From Buxus sempervirens (Eukaryota > Streptophyta > Magnoliopsida > Buxales > Buxaceae), in the NCBI GenBank assembly GCA_947561395.2, contig OX387183.1, positions 28,632,853-28,696,852 on the forward strand: DNA of 64,000 nucleotides, in the 5' to 3' direction. The first letter of the stretch is position 1. Each line of letters starts with the position of its first letter. The notes under the pieces are model-generated. The model searched no databases, had not been told where the DNA came from, and saw only the letters and a program-made list of their open reading frames with translations. The translations under genes and the position numbers were made by a program. Shown here piece by piece: positions 22,897 to 33,465 of this stretch.

Positions 22897-25800
22897 TATA
22901 AAATCCCAATAATTTTTCATGATTTTATGGGAAAAACAAATAATAATAATAATAAATTAAACTAATAAGGTGTGTGGATGTAGGAGTTTCGGTGGGCAAG
23001 CACACACCAAATCAAAGGTTTTGAAAGTTCGTCGAGCGGCAAACTAATTACGGAAGGTATATATACTTTAGGAAAATTAGGTTTGGGTTTTGTTCTTAAT
23101 ACGTGTATACTCGTACTGAGGATTGGCGATTGCGGCTGCGGCAATTTTTGTCCTAGGTTTCTTTGGGAGAGAAGAAGATCTGGGGAAGTTCCGGCCGTTT
23201 GGTGTTCGTGACCAAGAAGTTCAGGAGGGCTTTTTCTTCTTGTGATCAAGAGAACATCTGGGCGACTATAGCAACCAGACGAACGAACGGTTGGTTGGGG
23301 TTTGCTCTACAGGGGATTGCTGTTGCCAAGACTTGGAAGCATATAAGGTGAGTGGCACTGTCTTAAAACCTGGCTTTCGTATTATTCGTAGGTTTAATCC
23401 GAATGCATATGTTTGTGGAATGAGATATTCATTTGTTTTCTGGACGGAGATAGTCCGAGGGTTGTTTCTTTAGAACTGGATGAGGATAAATAAAAAAATT
23501 GTGTTAGATTAATTCCAAAACTAGTTTGAATGTGTTCTGGGGATATTAGGAGACTAAAGAAGTAGTTACAGACCGAAAAAGTTCACCAGAGTTGTAGATC
23601 TGGAAATAACAGAGACTCGAAAACTCAGTCTACTATTCGCCCACTTGGCGCTCACTGGCGTCGACTTCGGGTAGTAGGCGCAAGGTCAAATTATACTATC
23701 CGCCGAGCTTGCGCCCAGTTCGCGCTCAGCTCGCGCGAACTTAAACTCGATACGCGCATCTCGCGCGAACCTCCCGCCCATTTCACGCCTAGCTCGTGCT
23801 CACTCGACTTTAAGTAGGCGCATACCCAAACTTTTGACCATCGACCTATTCGCCGACCTCGCGCCTAGCGCAGGAGGTCAGTGCATGGTCCAATTCCTTG
23901 CCGAATTGCATGTTTGAGTAAACCAAGTTGGATTTTGATGATAAGAGGTTTCAAGCACTCAACAAATCACATGTTTAGGACTTTAGAAACAATATTACCT
24001 ATGAGAATATTAAAGATAAATTCTGGAAATTCTTAGGAGCTTCCAAGGCAAATTTAGAGCTATCTGTAAGTGATGTTTTGGGTACCAAACACTAGGAGTT
24101 CCTATTTTAGTTCTTTTTGGTTAAACACTGTACTTGGTTGAGAATTTATTAAATCCTGGTTTTACTTATTGGCAAGTTCTGAAAAGTATTGTAAAGATTA
24201 TTTTTCTTGGTGTGAGTAAGATAAACTTATTGCATGAAAATGTTGTTGTGAGGTTGGGAACCTTCGAATTATGTGAGTTGATGTTCTGGTTGGAACACTT
24301 GTGAGGAGTTACTGTTCTGGTTGCACAACTTGTGATGAGTGTATTGGGATACACAGTTTTGAAATAAATGTGGGTTTACTTGTAAAACCCCAAATTTTCC
24401 CAAATATTAAAATAAAATAACAATTAATATTCTTTAGGATTATTATGGATGGAAATAATTTATTATTGTAGAGAATATCATTATTAGTGAAGATCGGGAG
24501 TTTGGCGCAGATCGGAGCGTCTGATCGCGAGTTATTGCAGTGAGATTAATATTTTAAAGCTAAAGTATTTTGATTGGGCAATGTGTGGAGTTTGATACAC
24601 ATGCGTTGCATGGAATCGTAGGTATATAAATACACTAAAATGACCTAAACGAATAAGTTGGGAAGACTTGCTCGTATTCGTTAGCCGCACGACGGAGAGC
24701 GGCGGTAAGAGCGACCAAAGAAGAAGGAGGAAGAGGTTGCTCTGGTTTTCTTCATCCCAAAGGAGTGCTTTTGAGTCTGAGAGTTCCTATTTAGAGAAGG
24801 AAGAGGAGAGCACACGTTCAAGAGGTAGGTAGCACCGATTTCCGTTTTGTTTTGTGTTTTGGAGGTTAATCGATCGTATTGCATGTTTTAGTGTTATATA
24901 TACATGTATTTAGCTTGATATCATTCATATAATTATGTTAGAATCATCCTGGACATGAAAAATCAGATTTCTAAACATTTTATGTTCGTTTTTGGGAGAC
25001 CGCCTACCTCTCTGCGCTCGGCGATCCTCAGCGATCCTGGGCGCTAGTTATAAAATTTAGGACGCCGGAGACCGCTTGAAGACGGACCGCGGGCGACCTA
25101 TTTTGTACTACCGCCGACCTTTGACCGCCTAGGCGATCCTGAGCGATCCTAGGCGCTCTAGCAAAAAAATGCAATTTCGACAGTTTTTCATCCCCTTTTC
25201 TTCTCCAACCCTTTCCCAGACAACCCAAGCTCTCGCATAGCACCCTTATTACATGAAAGACATTTAAGTAAATGTCCTGTGTATTTATTGCTCCATTTAC
25301 TTAAGTCTTTACATGTAAATAAGGTTTTACCCCCCCATTTGGAACCAATAAAAATACTTCCAAGGTCTAATTCCCAGCCAATAAAAAGTCAACTTTCCAG
25401 TTCATGCCTAAATCCCGATTTTTATCAAAAAGCCCGGTTTGGGTTTAATACCCAGATGAGTGATTCAGGAGCCCATAAAATTCTAGGAGATATGTTTACC
25501 CTTCAATAGACTACAACCAAAATTTGAGCTCGAAACTCCTTGTAGATTTGTCTAGAAAAATTATATACCAAAAGTCAGCGTTTTTAACTAGACTTAGAAT
25601 ATTTTTGGGGTCCGAAACTTTTTGTCTCAGAATTGATGGATTATTGGTATGGTGACCTTATTAGGGATCCTAAGACTATTCCACTCATCCAAAATGTATT
25701 TTGAGAACTTTATGACATTCATAGTCCCTAAATCATTATAAAATAGGGTATTTGGATTTCCACCCCTTGTAGCACTTCTCTAAGATTATTCTTAAGGTGT

Positions 25801-25984
25801 CCCTGAAGTCCAATTACACTAAAAAGTTTATACTAGATATTTAACTACCTTGTTTTATGATTTAGTACAATTTGGGGTTAAAGAGGATCAAATTCACTTG
25901 AAATGGTTACAAGGATTCTATATAGGTAATTTCCTTCTGAAAATATAATTGGACTGTTGACCGAATGCCATGATGGCTATAAGA

Positions 25985-26700
25985 GATTGTACCATCTGCG
26001 GATGAGATATGTGACCACCTGCGGGTGAGATGACCTCCTGCGGGAGAGATGAGACCTCCTGTTGGGGGAGATGTGATCCTGATTGGATTGCATCCCACAG
26101 GGGAGAGACCACCTGCGGGTGAGATGAGACCTCCTGTTGGGGGAGATGTGATCCTGATTGGATTGCATCCCCACAGGGGAGAGACCACCTGCGGGTGAGA
26201 TGAGACCTCCTGTTGGGGGAGATGTGATCCTGAGTGGATTGCATCCCACAGGGGAGAGACCTCCTGCGGGAGAGATGAGACCTCCTGTTGGGGGAGATGT
26301 GATCCTGATTGGATTGCATCCCACAGGGGAGAGACCACCTGCGGGTGAGATGACCTCCTGCGGGAGAGATGAGACCTCCTGTTGGGGGAGATGTGATCCT
26401 AATTGGATTGCATCCCACAGGGGAGAGACCACCTGCGGGTGAGATGAGACCTCCTGTTGGGGGAGATGTGATCCTGATTGGATTGCATCCCACAGGGGAG
26501 ATATGTGACCTCCTGCGGGAGAGATGTGACCTCTTGTGGGGGAGATGTAATCACGATGTGATTGCATCCCACAAGGGAGATGTATGTGATTACCACCTGC
26601 GGGTGAGATGTGACCACCTGCGGGTGAGATATGATGACTCCTGCGGGAGAGACCTCATGTAGGGTAGATGTGATTACTGTGTGATTGCATCCTACATGGG
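25985..26700. repeat. minisatellite inside the inner LTR, ~75-bp period
   Basis: Repeated modules GATGTGATCCTGATTGGATT + GCATCCCACAGGGGA + GAGACC + ACCTGCGGGTGAGAT + GACCTCCTGTTGGGGGA recur about eight times, with 19-21 bp sub-units (CCTCCTGCGGGAGAGAT and CCACCTGCGGGTGAGAT) inserted or lost. Long frames on both strands (up to about 195 codons) are products of the repeat and are not genes. Confidence 0.9.
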
Positions 26701-26969
26701 AGAATGTTGTTATCAGATTGAGACTTACTATTAATTATGAATGACATGATCTACATTTGAATCAGAAGAGTTTGATTTATATTACATTGCTTTTCTAATT
26801 GAAACGAAGGTTACATAATAAACTCTCTTTGTTCCAAACACTGATTAGATGTTGGTTTCATATGGTGATTAATCGTTCTTATTATCGACCGTGACTACCT
26901 GATTATTTTATCGTGCATGAATGATTACTTTTATATATAAACTGTTTCTAGCATGCATGTGTTACCTAC

Positions 26970-26987
26970 TGAGATAGTTGTATCTCA
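26970..26987 (+). other. hairpin in inner LTR
   Basis: TGAGATA and TATCTCA are perfect complements around GTTG. Preceded by GCATGCATGTGTTACCTAC and followed by a pyrimidine tract and CAG at 27011-27013. Confidence 0.65.
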
Positions 26988-27499
26988 CCCCTACTTCATA
27001 TTCTACTTTTCAGGTTATCTTGGAGAGGACGCCACGGGTTAGACAGATAGTGGGTTGAAGTCTAGAAATTCCATATGAAAAGAGTAGGGTGATTTTATAT
27101 AGCTGTATTTATTTTAGTGGAATCGTAATAGATGATTTTGTAGGATATTAAGAATTAGTTAAATTTGTAGTTGCCTTTCATTTAATTAGTTAATGTAATC
27201 GGATGACTCAGCTTCTAATAAATGATTTAAGCTTCCTAGTACTCTGATAAATCTTAGTTCTTTATTTCCTTATATTTGAACTGATTGTAATGTACCACAA
27301 GTTAATGCCTTGATCCGAGTCAAAATGAGAAAAAAAAGAGACCCGGATTCGGGGCGTTACATTACTGAATGCGAAGTTTATTTGGTTACTTATCGATTTT
27401 TGGTTTAGCTTCCCTTGGATCCTTGTTAAGCTTAGTAATGTGATGGTATTTGTTTATTGGTGTAATTGCATGGCCTTGTGTGTTGCCACGACCAGTGTA

Positions 27500-27625
27500 G
27501 AGCAGCTAGATACCCTGAGTAGGCCTGGTTGTCAGTGCCGATACCCGGAGTAGGCCGGCATTGGATGATGATACCCTAAGTAGGCCGTCGTTTCAGAGTG
27601 TCCGATACCCTGAGTAGGCCGGAAC
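27500..27625. repeat. short tandem repeat in outer LTR
   Basis: Four imperfect copies of GATACCC(T/G)GAGTAGGCC(G/T)G spaced about 30-40 bp. It occupies the same relative place in the LTR, between the donor-like and acceptor-like signals, as the minisatellite of the inner LTR. Confidence 0.8.
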
Positions 27626-27800
27626 TGTGTACATGGAGGTGTGGAGTGTCTACTTGGCATGTAAATTAATCAATGTAACAATATGCATGACATTGACCTT
27701 TTTGTGTTGTTATCAGAAATCTGTTGTTTAAATTGTTGGTTATTTATCAAATCATGTCTTATAACTGTGTTAACTATTTCTGCATGCATGTGTCACTCGC

Positions 27801-27818
27801 TGAGATATTTGTATCTCA
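27801..27818 (+). other. hairpin in outer LTR
   Basis: TGAGATA and TATCTCA around TTTG. Preceded by TGCATGCATGTGTCACTCGC and followed by TTTTGTTTTTCAG ending at 27844. Confidence 0.65.
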
Positions 27819-28171
27819 TCCCTCGTTGTTGTTTTGTTTTTCAGATCTTCGTGGTGAGGCGCCTACTGGGGTAGATCTGACTGACACCTATAGGGAGGAG
27901 GATTATTACTACAATCCTTAGACTAGTAGGTTATTTAGTCTTAAACTCTGTTCAATTGAATTTGTGGGAATTGTAATAAGGTAGTAAATTGGAACCATTT
28001 GATGTTATTTGAAGATTCTATAGATTGCTTGGATGAGAATTTTAATTGTGCACTCTGATGTGATATAAATGGTGTGTGATTATCCAGCGATCACCGTTAT
28101 TGAGATCCTTTCCTAACCCTCAGTGAGACGTGTTATATCTTTAATGAACAACACGGATCCGATGCGTTACA

Positions 28172-30856
28172 ATTTCAAATGCTACCGTTCGTATGTATAC
28201 GTTGATTTCACTCCACTGCTTCAAATGGTGATTGGGATTTTACGTAAGCATTCCTTCCATGTGAATAATATATTTTCTATGATGGCTATGTTGTTGAAAT
28301 ATTGTTTGTGTAGCTAAAAATATTTGCATCAGTGCTGTTATTTATAAGTGATTTTAGGGACAGAATTCATCTTATTTGCTTATTGTCATTCTTGGATTTT
28401 ATGTTTCATTTTGTTTTTATTATTATTATTACTTTTCTTTTGGCACTGTTTGTGGGCGAAAATGATATTGACAATGTTTATTATGAAATTTGAGTATGGG
28501 AAGTCAGGATGTCCTCAAGTGGAAACACCTTACCCTGATTTTGTTTCCCGAAGACCTTATTTTCATTTTGCCCTTATTTCTGGAGAACTGCATGAAGATA
28601 CGACCAAACACTACCAAAGCTAATAATGTAATCTTTCCTACTTCCTGCTCCATAAAGAAGTTGGTGGTACCTAAGTTTTGGAAATACATTAGGGGACAAT
28701 TAGGTGATCTTATGGTGCTGAGGTAGATAGGTCAGAAGATTCTGTGTATCTTGTGGATATGCATGAAGTCTAGTTGAACATTTTGTTGCTCTGAAGATGT
28801 ATAGTTAGAGAAATTTTCACTTGGCAGCATGATTTTTGAAGATGGCATGTACAATGTGTTAAGTTGTCAGATGTATGAAGTGAAATTTGTTGCTTGCTCT
28901 GAAGGTTTAAATGGAAGGTAAAGTTGTAGTTATTTAGCAGCAAAATTGTTGATTGTTATTATTAATTTCTCACTCGTAATCATTCGACTTCTAGTTATTT
29001 TACCTAAATGATTCAAATGCTTATCAGGTATTGATGAATATGATGAAGCTTACTGATAAATCTTATTACACATTTGCATTAAGAGAATTTAAGAAATTTT
29101 TGCAATTATGATTCACCCAAATGTTCTAAGCATAAGTTATTTATTGATTTTGGGTAACAATTAAAGTGGGGATACAAAAATGTAGATATTAATCTAGTGA
29201 CCTAAAATTCATTTAACATATATGAGGGGCTGTTTAGTGTGAAATAAGTCATTGAGCAGGTTTAAACGGCTTAATAGTTAAGGCTTTACTTGGGGGCATT
29301 TATAGCATGGTGTTTAATGTTTTGTTTTCGATGGTGCTTTACCCTAATTTTACTTGTGCACCATTTAGTTGGGATTCTAGAATGCTAGAATTGGAGTATA
29401 TAAACTGTATATTCTTGGGTGATCAAAGAATCTGATTCTAAAGTCAGCCCAACATTATTACTCATCTAGCAGCTGATTTTGAGATTCTAGTTGTAATTCT
29501 CAATATGGATTATAGCATGTGTAGTTTTTTTTTTAGGTTGGATTGACTATCTTATAATGTCCACCTTCCTGCCCGACCATCTGCAACCCATATTTGTGTG
29601 GGTTATGGTTGTCTTCCATAGCCTTTTTAGTGTGTTATATCTTCTTTGACTCATTTATGATCCAATTGAACCTGTATCCTTGCCAGTGTATCTAGAATGA
29701 AAGGAAACCCACTTCATTCTTTGATTATATATTCTCGAAGCCTTAGCTTCAATGATTTGTAGATAGTTAATAGATAATAAAATTCTAGGTGTGTAGGCTC
29801 GAAGTAAGTGTAGGCTTGCTTCTTTAGAAGATGAATGCATGAATATTTTTAGAATGAAATTGTGGAGAAACTCTTTTTTAGTGGATTAATTTGTGGGAGC
29901 TTACTGATGTTATGTGGCTCTTACTCTATGGTTAAAACTTAATGAAAGAGATGCTAAGCTGGTTTTTGAAGGATCCATAAAAGAATTAAGAAAAATGAGG
30001 TTTATCCTATGCATTCTTTCACTAGGAATGACAAGCTAGATTTTAGTGGATTCCTACTGATAACTAAGGATTAATAACATGAAATTTTAGTCTCAATTAG
30101 TGTTGTATCCTTTACATTCGTAGAATATGTGTGCTTGATCCTTTTCTTATATTTAGTTGGATACAAAAAGTTTTTGAGGGTTTCTAGATTACAGTAATGT
30201 TAACAGTCCTTGGAGCAATTCTGAACTTGTCCGAAAGAATGCCAAAGTCTTTCCTTCTTGTTGTTGTTTAAAGTCTTGCATTGACATTCAGATTATATTG
30301 TACTGTTATTGGGAATCTTTTGCAATATAAAAAGAGAACATCAAATTCTGATATTGCATGTGACTACTCTTTCTGCATCTTTATCTCTTTTTTTTATTTC
30401 TCAATCAATCACCCACTACGGAAAGTTCCCTAAAAGCACTGTTATATCATCATCGTTGACTTTGACAGAATAGTTGATGGATTTACTTTTTGTCTGAAAA
30501 TCATGCATCACCATTGTATTATCTTTGTAGTTGATTGATTTAACTGTTAGTTGGCAGGTCTTAAATTTGTATGTGGACCATCATTTTCCTGATCTCGTTT
30601 GGGGACTAGTCTACTACAATATGACACTTGCTTTCAAATTAATTAGTTTATTTGAAAAGTAGTTGTGTAAAGAGGAAAAGAAAAGTGCAGATATTAAATT
30701 TCATTTTGCCAAATGAAAATACTTCCTGATAAGAATTTAAGCGAAAAATGTTGGTTAAGTCCTAATAAATTTTCTTTAAAGGCCTTGCCATTTTCGTGTA
30801 ATAAAACATGACTTTGTCTAAGCTACATTTTTATTCTTTTCACTAAATTCTATCAG
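28172..30856 (+). other. probable intronic DNA of the host gene
   Basis: It resumes host sequence after the ATTTC duplication. A frame at the start (FKCYRSYVYVDFTPLLQMVI) ends near a GTAAGC at 28242 and could be an exon. A second protein-like frame lies at 28490-28726 (MSMGSQDVLKW...). The rest is AT-rich with no motif. None of the frames could be assigned to a family. Confidence 0.3.
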
Positions 30857-30982
30857 GTGTATTGTTGAAAAGCTTGGCCACGAAAGAATTTCAAAGGCGA
30901 CGATCGTTGGGAGAGAAGAAGTTGAGGAAGTTGCATCTCAGTTGAAACTGAGTGTTGAGATTGATACCAGTACAATTGACAG
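30857..30982 (+). CDS. candidate internal exon of unidentified host gene
   Basis: A 126-bp segment bounded by TTCTATCAG/ and /GTCAATC is open in one frame only and encodes CIVEKLGHERISKATIVGRE continuing EVEEVASQLKLSVEIDTSTI and DR. It is charged, well-mixed and helix-like, unlike the AT-rich DNA around it. The reading frame starts and ends within codons (one base before, two after), as an internal exon would. I do not recognise the protein. Together with the E2F-type site upstream it might belong to a cell-cycle or DNA-metabolism gene, but that is a guess. Confidence 0.45.
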
Positions 30983-31211
30983 GTCAATCTATTTCCTCTA
31001 TTGTTTCTAAACTTTAACAGAAGTTTACTTAGGCCTTTGGCATGGCATAGTTACCATGTTACAATCACAGGAATGACAATAGAAAATAATTGAAGAGAAC
31101 AAAAGGAAATGCATAACTCTTAGATCTCAGTCATATTTTTGCTTATAAATCAATTAGAATTAAATTTATTCAAGTGCATCTCCCATGACATGTGTTCATA
31201 TCTTAGGAGGG
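30983..31211 (+). other. host flank of the Tat insertion
   Basis: AT-rich, presumably intronic. The 5 bases before the LTR are GAGGG (31207-31211). Their partner would be to the right of the window, after the last LTR of the tandem. Confidence 0.4.
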
Positions 31212-32494
31212 TGTGAGACATGGAAAAAATCAATTTAAATGACTTCCTCAATCATCACATGGGATTAAATTAAACAAAGAGTCGCCACCATTCAATTTAG
31301 GTGTGAATGGACACCAAAATATTAAACAAGCACAAAAGACAATTTTAGGGCAAAATATCCCTCCTAAAAAAAACAACCAGAGATGGGTAAGGGGATTAAG
31401 TTATGAACAGGGGAAGGTGTTAGGCACCCCTATTCATCCACACAAGGTGGTTGCCAGGCATTGTTCATGTTCAAAATAAAGGAAAAAGCTTGCTATAAAA
31501 TTCATGAAAAATCACATAAAGAGACAAAATTGTATGGTTTTTTCATATGAATAGTCTGATTGATCCAGAACTATCAAACATGATCATACCATTCCTAGGG
31601 TTTCATGATCAAAACAAAATTGAGATAAAATCAAATAAAATCAATTTAAAGTGAAAAATCCAAAAATCTGGCTTCAAGTCAAATTTTAGAAATCTAGAAA
31701 AATATGATTTTTATAAAATATTTCAAAATTGAACTCGAATAATCCAGGACATAGATAAAGCCCAAATTTCACGTTAAATCCAGAAATAAAAACCAAAAAT
31801 ACCCACGTTGATGAAGAACACCAAAAGGGGAGAATTTAGACCGTAGGGTCTTCTCTCAACAATGAAAAACAATTTAAAAAAACATCTCATGAAACCCTAG
31901 AGTTTATTTTCAGGCTTTTGGATTCAGATCTACCATATTGATCATGATAAATCCAAGATCCTAGCCTAAAACCACAAAAATCACGAAAACAGTGCTGTAG
32001 GTGCAAAAGTGGCAAAAATCCAAATTTTATCAAAAAGAGATGATCTCATGCTATAAACATCATAGATTCATGTTATTCATTCAGATATATCATAAAAAGC
32101 ATTAAAACATGGTCAGGATATTTAAAATAGCCACATCTCACAAATTAGAGCACATGGGGGTCTACCCTACGGATCCACCTGTTCCCCTTTTCCCTTAGTT
32201 CTCTCTTCACGTTTTACGGCTAGAGAGACTCTTGAGGTACTTAGAGATAGGTTTGGTTACACAAACACAATCACAGGCTTTATTCTATGAAAAACAGATA
32301 TGGGGTTCTATTCTAGGGATCCACCTATTCCCCTTTCCCCTAGTTCTCTCTTCACGTTTTACGGCTAGAGAGACCCTTGAGGTACTTAGAGACAAGTTTA
32401 GGAATACAAAAACAGATATGGCCTTATTCTACAGCAATAGAGATGATCCTATTACATCTAGAATTGAAGACAAAAAAATAAGAAGGATAGGGGA

Positions 32495-32505
32495 CTTACC
32501 TGGAT
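32495..32505 (-). promoter_or_regulatory. consensus 5' splice site in LTR leader
   Basis: On the minus strand the sequence CCAGGTAAGTC is an exact CAG/GTAAGT donor, about 105 bp downstream of the TATA box. The same site is in the second LTR near 50658-50668. It would allow splicing of the leader RNA; the acceptor is not identified. Confidence 0.4.
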
Positions 32506-32606
32506 TGAGCAAGCAGAGCAGCAGGGATTCCTTTCTCTTCTCTTGGAGCTTCTTAGAATTCCTTGACTTCAAAATTTCGTGGCCTTTAGCTAGAGGAAAG
32601 AGCCTC

Positions 32607-32614
32607 TATTTATA
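32607..32614 (-). promoter_or_regulatory. TATA box of the Tat LTR
   Basis: Minus-strand GTGTCTATAAATAGAGGC contains TATAAATA. It lies about 400 bp into the LTR from its U3 end and about 190 bp downstream of the palindrome cluster. Repeated at 50770-50777 in the other LTR. Confidence 0.75.
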
Positions 32615-32806
32615 GACACACCCAGGGGCATGGTTGGTCCAGAAGGATATATCCTGATTCTTAGGATAGAGTGAAATATAGAGATAATGCCCATCCATAG
32701 TGGCTTCAGTGAATAAAATACTTAATTCGCTCGTTTAAAGATATATTGGACTTCAAATAAAGCTCGGAAATCGAGAGGATGACAAAACTTGCACGTGTCT
32801 TTAATG

Positions 32807-32909
32807 CCCGTAAATGATTTACGGTCCAATGGTGACCGTATAGATACTACGGGCGCGCCTGCCCGTAGATATTTTGCGGGCAAGATAGGCCCGTGAAGCC
32901 AATACGGGC
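32807..32909. repeat. palindrome cluster A (LTR U3): four 28-bp units
   Basis: Units start at 32807, 32835, 32862 and 32890, a 27-28 bp period. Each is an inverted repeat of the form CCCGTA-N-TACGGG: the first reads CCGTAAA-TGA-TTTACGG, the fourth CCCGTG-N8-TACGGGC. Spacers are about 9 bp and vaguely GC/CCTG-like. In the element's transcriptional direction the cluster lies upstream of the TATA box. Confidence 0.85.
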
Positions 32910-33012
32910 AAAGCCTGTTCATTCTATTTTCAGGCACTTTTGACCTGTTTTAGGCTCTAATTACATGTTTTTATTATTTTCTCATTTGGCAGTGCAATTT
33001 GGGGTGTCTACA

Positions 33013-33031
33013 GCTGCCCCCTCTTTGCTGG
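33013..33031 (-). other. polypurine tract of Tat copy 1
   Basis: On the minus strand AGCAAAGAGGGGGCAGC runs directly into the TGTAGACACC start of the 3' LTR. It is the expected plus-strand primer. The same tract is at 51176-51194 for copy 2. Confidence 0.85.
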
Positions 33032-33363
33032 TAATTGGAACCAATTACAAGCATAGAGCAAAAAGACCCACCAATTGCACTTTCTGAGATTTTTGTATAA
33101 TCAATTGCACTTTGCAAGGATTAAATGGATGATTTTTGAAAAAAGAATTGATTGTGGAAGATTTGCTAAGAAATCCCTCAGCTTAAGGGCCAAATCTTCC
33201 TCTCTCTTCTCACTGAGCACTTGTGGGCTATGAAGTGAAATTTGAGACAAAATTTTTAAACAAAAGTGGGTAAGGTGGCAATCCTTGCAACTTACAACTA
33301 ATATGTACATTGATCTCCTAAAACTTGTGAGAAAATGATAAAAATGTGCAATTTATGGCTTCG

Positions 33364-33464
33364 CCCGTATTTGGCTTACGGACAGACCCTGCCCGTAGAG
33401 GTTGCACGGGCGACCGGGACCGTATGATTTTTACGGGTATCTGAAGCCCGTACTGAGTTTACGG
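33364..33464. repeat. palindrome cluster B: four 28-bp units
   Basis: Units start at 33364, 33392, 33419 and 33447. Examples are CCCGTATTTGGCTTACGG and CCCGTAGAGGTTGCACGGGC. Located between the polypurine tract and the first antisense gene, so upstream of that gene. Same period and core as clusters A, C and D. Confidence 0.85.
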
Positions 33465-33465
33465 A

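Larger units (their letters stand above)
24381..27361 (+). mobile_element. inner solo LTR (Tekay/Del-like) with perfect target duplication
   Basis: It begins TGTAAAACCCCAAATT and ends CGGGGCGTTACA, 2981 bp long. The 5-bp repeat TTACT lies on both sides (24376-24380 and 27362-27366). A TATA box (TATATAAATA) is at 24623-24632 and a donor-like AGGTAGGTAGCACC at 24823. GCGATCCT repeats occur at 25020-25160, a minisatellite at about 25985-26700, a hairpin at 26970-26987 and an acceptor-like TTTTCAG ending at 27013. It inserted into the outer LTR, so it is the younger of the two. Confidence 0.9.
22897..28171 (+). mobile_element. outer solo LTR (Tekay/Del-like), split by an inner solo LTR
   Basis: It begins TATAAAATCCCAA (a G-to-A change in the usual TG start) and ends GATGCGTTACA. 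It is flanked by the 5-bp direct repeat ATTTC (22892-22896 and 28172-28176). Subtracting the inner insertion leaves about 2.29 kb. It contains TATATATA at 23059, a donor-like AAGGTGAGTGGCACT at 23346, a CG-rich segment with repeated TCGCGC words (23640-23880), GTAGGCCGG repeats (27505-27625), the hairpin at 27801 and the acceptor-like TTTTTCAG ending at 27844. No internal domain is present, so it arose by LTR-LTR recombination. Confidence 0.75.
31212..33012 (-). repeat. 3' LTR of Tat copy 1
   Basis: Read on the minus strand it starts TGTAGACACCCCAAATTG at 33012 and ends ATGTCTCACA at 31212, giving TG...CA ends. Left of it is host DNA without a primer site, so this is the outer 3' LTR. It holds a palindrome cluster in U3 (32807-32909), a TATA box at 32607-32614, a splice-donor-like site near 32500 and an internal 145-bp-period duplication (32160-32400, both units containing GTTTTACGGCTAGAGAGAC). 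Confidence 0.9.

Noticed and set aside
25907-26662. Overlapping open frames of 94-196 codons on both strands
   Set aside because: They follow the minisatellite period and repeat the same peptide in all frames; composition artefact.
32232-32615. 127-codon plus-strand frame in the LTR (also 50395-50778)
   Set aside because: Spans the LTR internal duplication and TATA region, antisense to the element; no motif, no proper start context.
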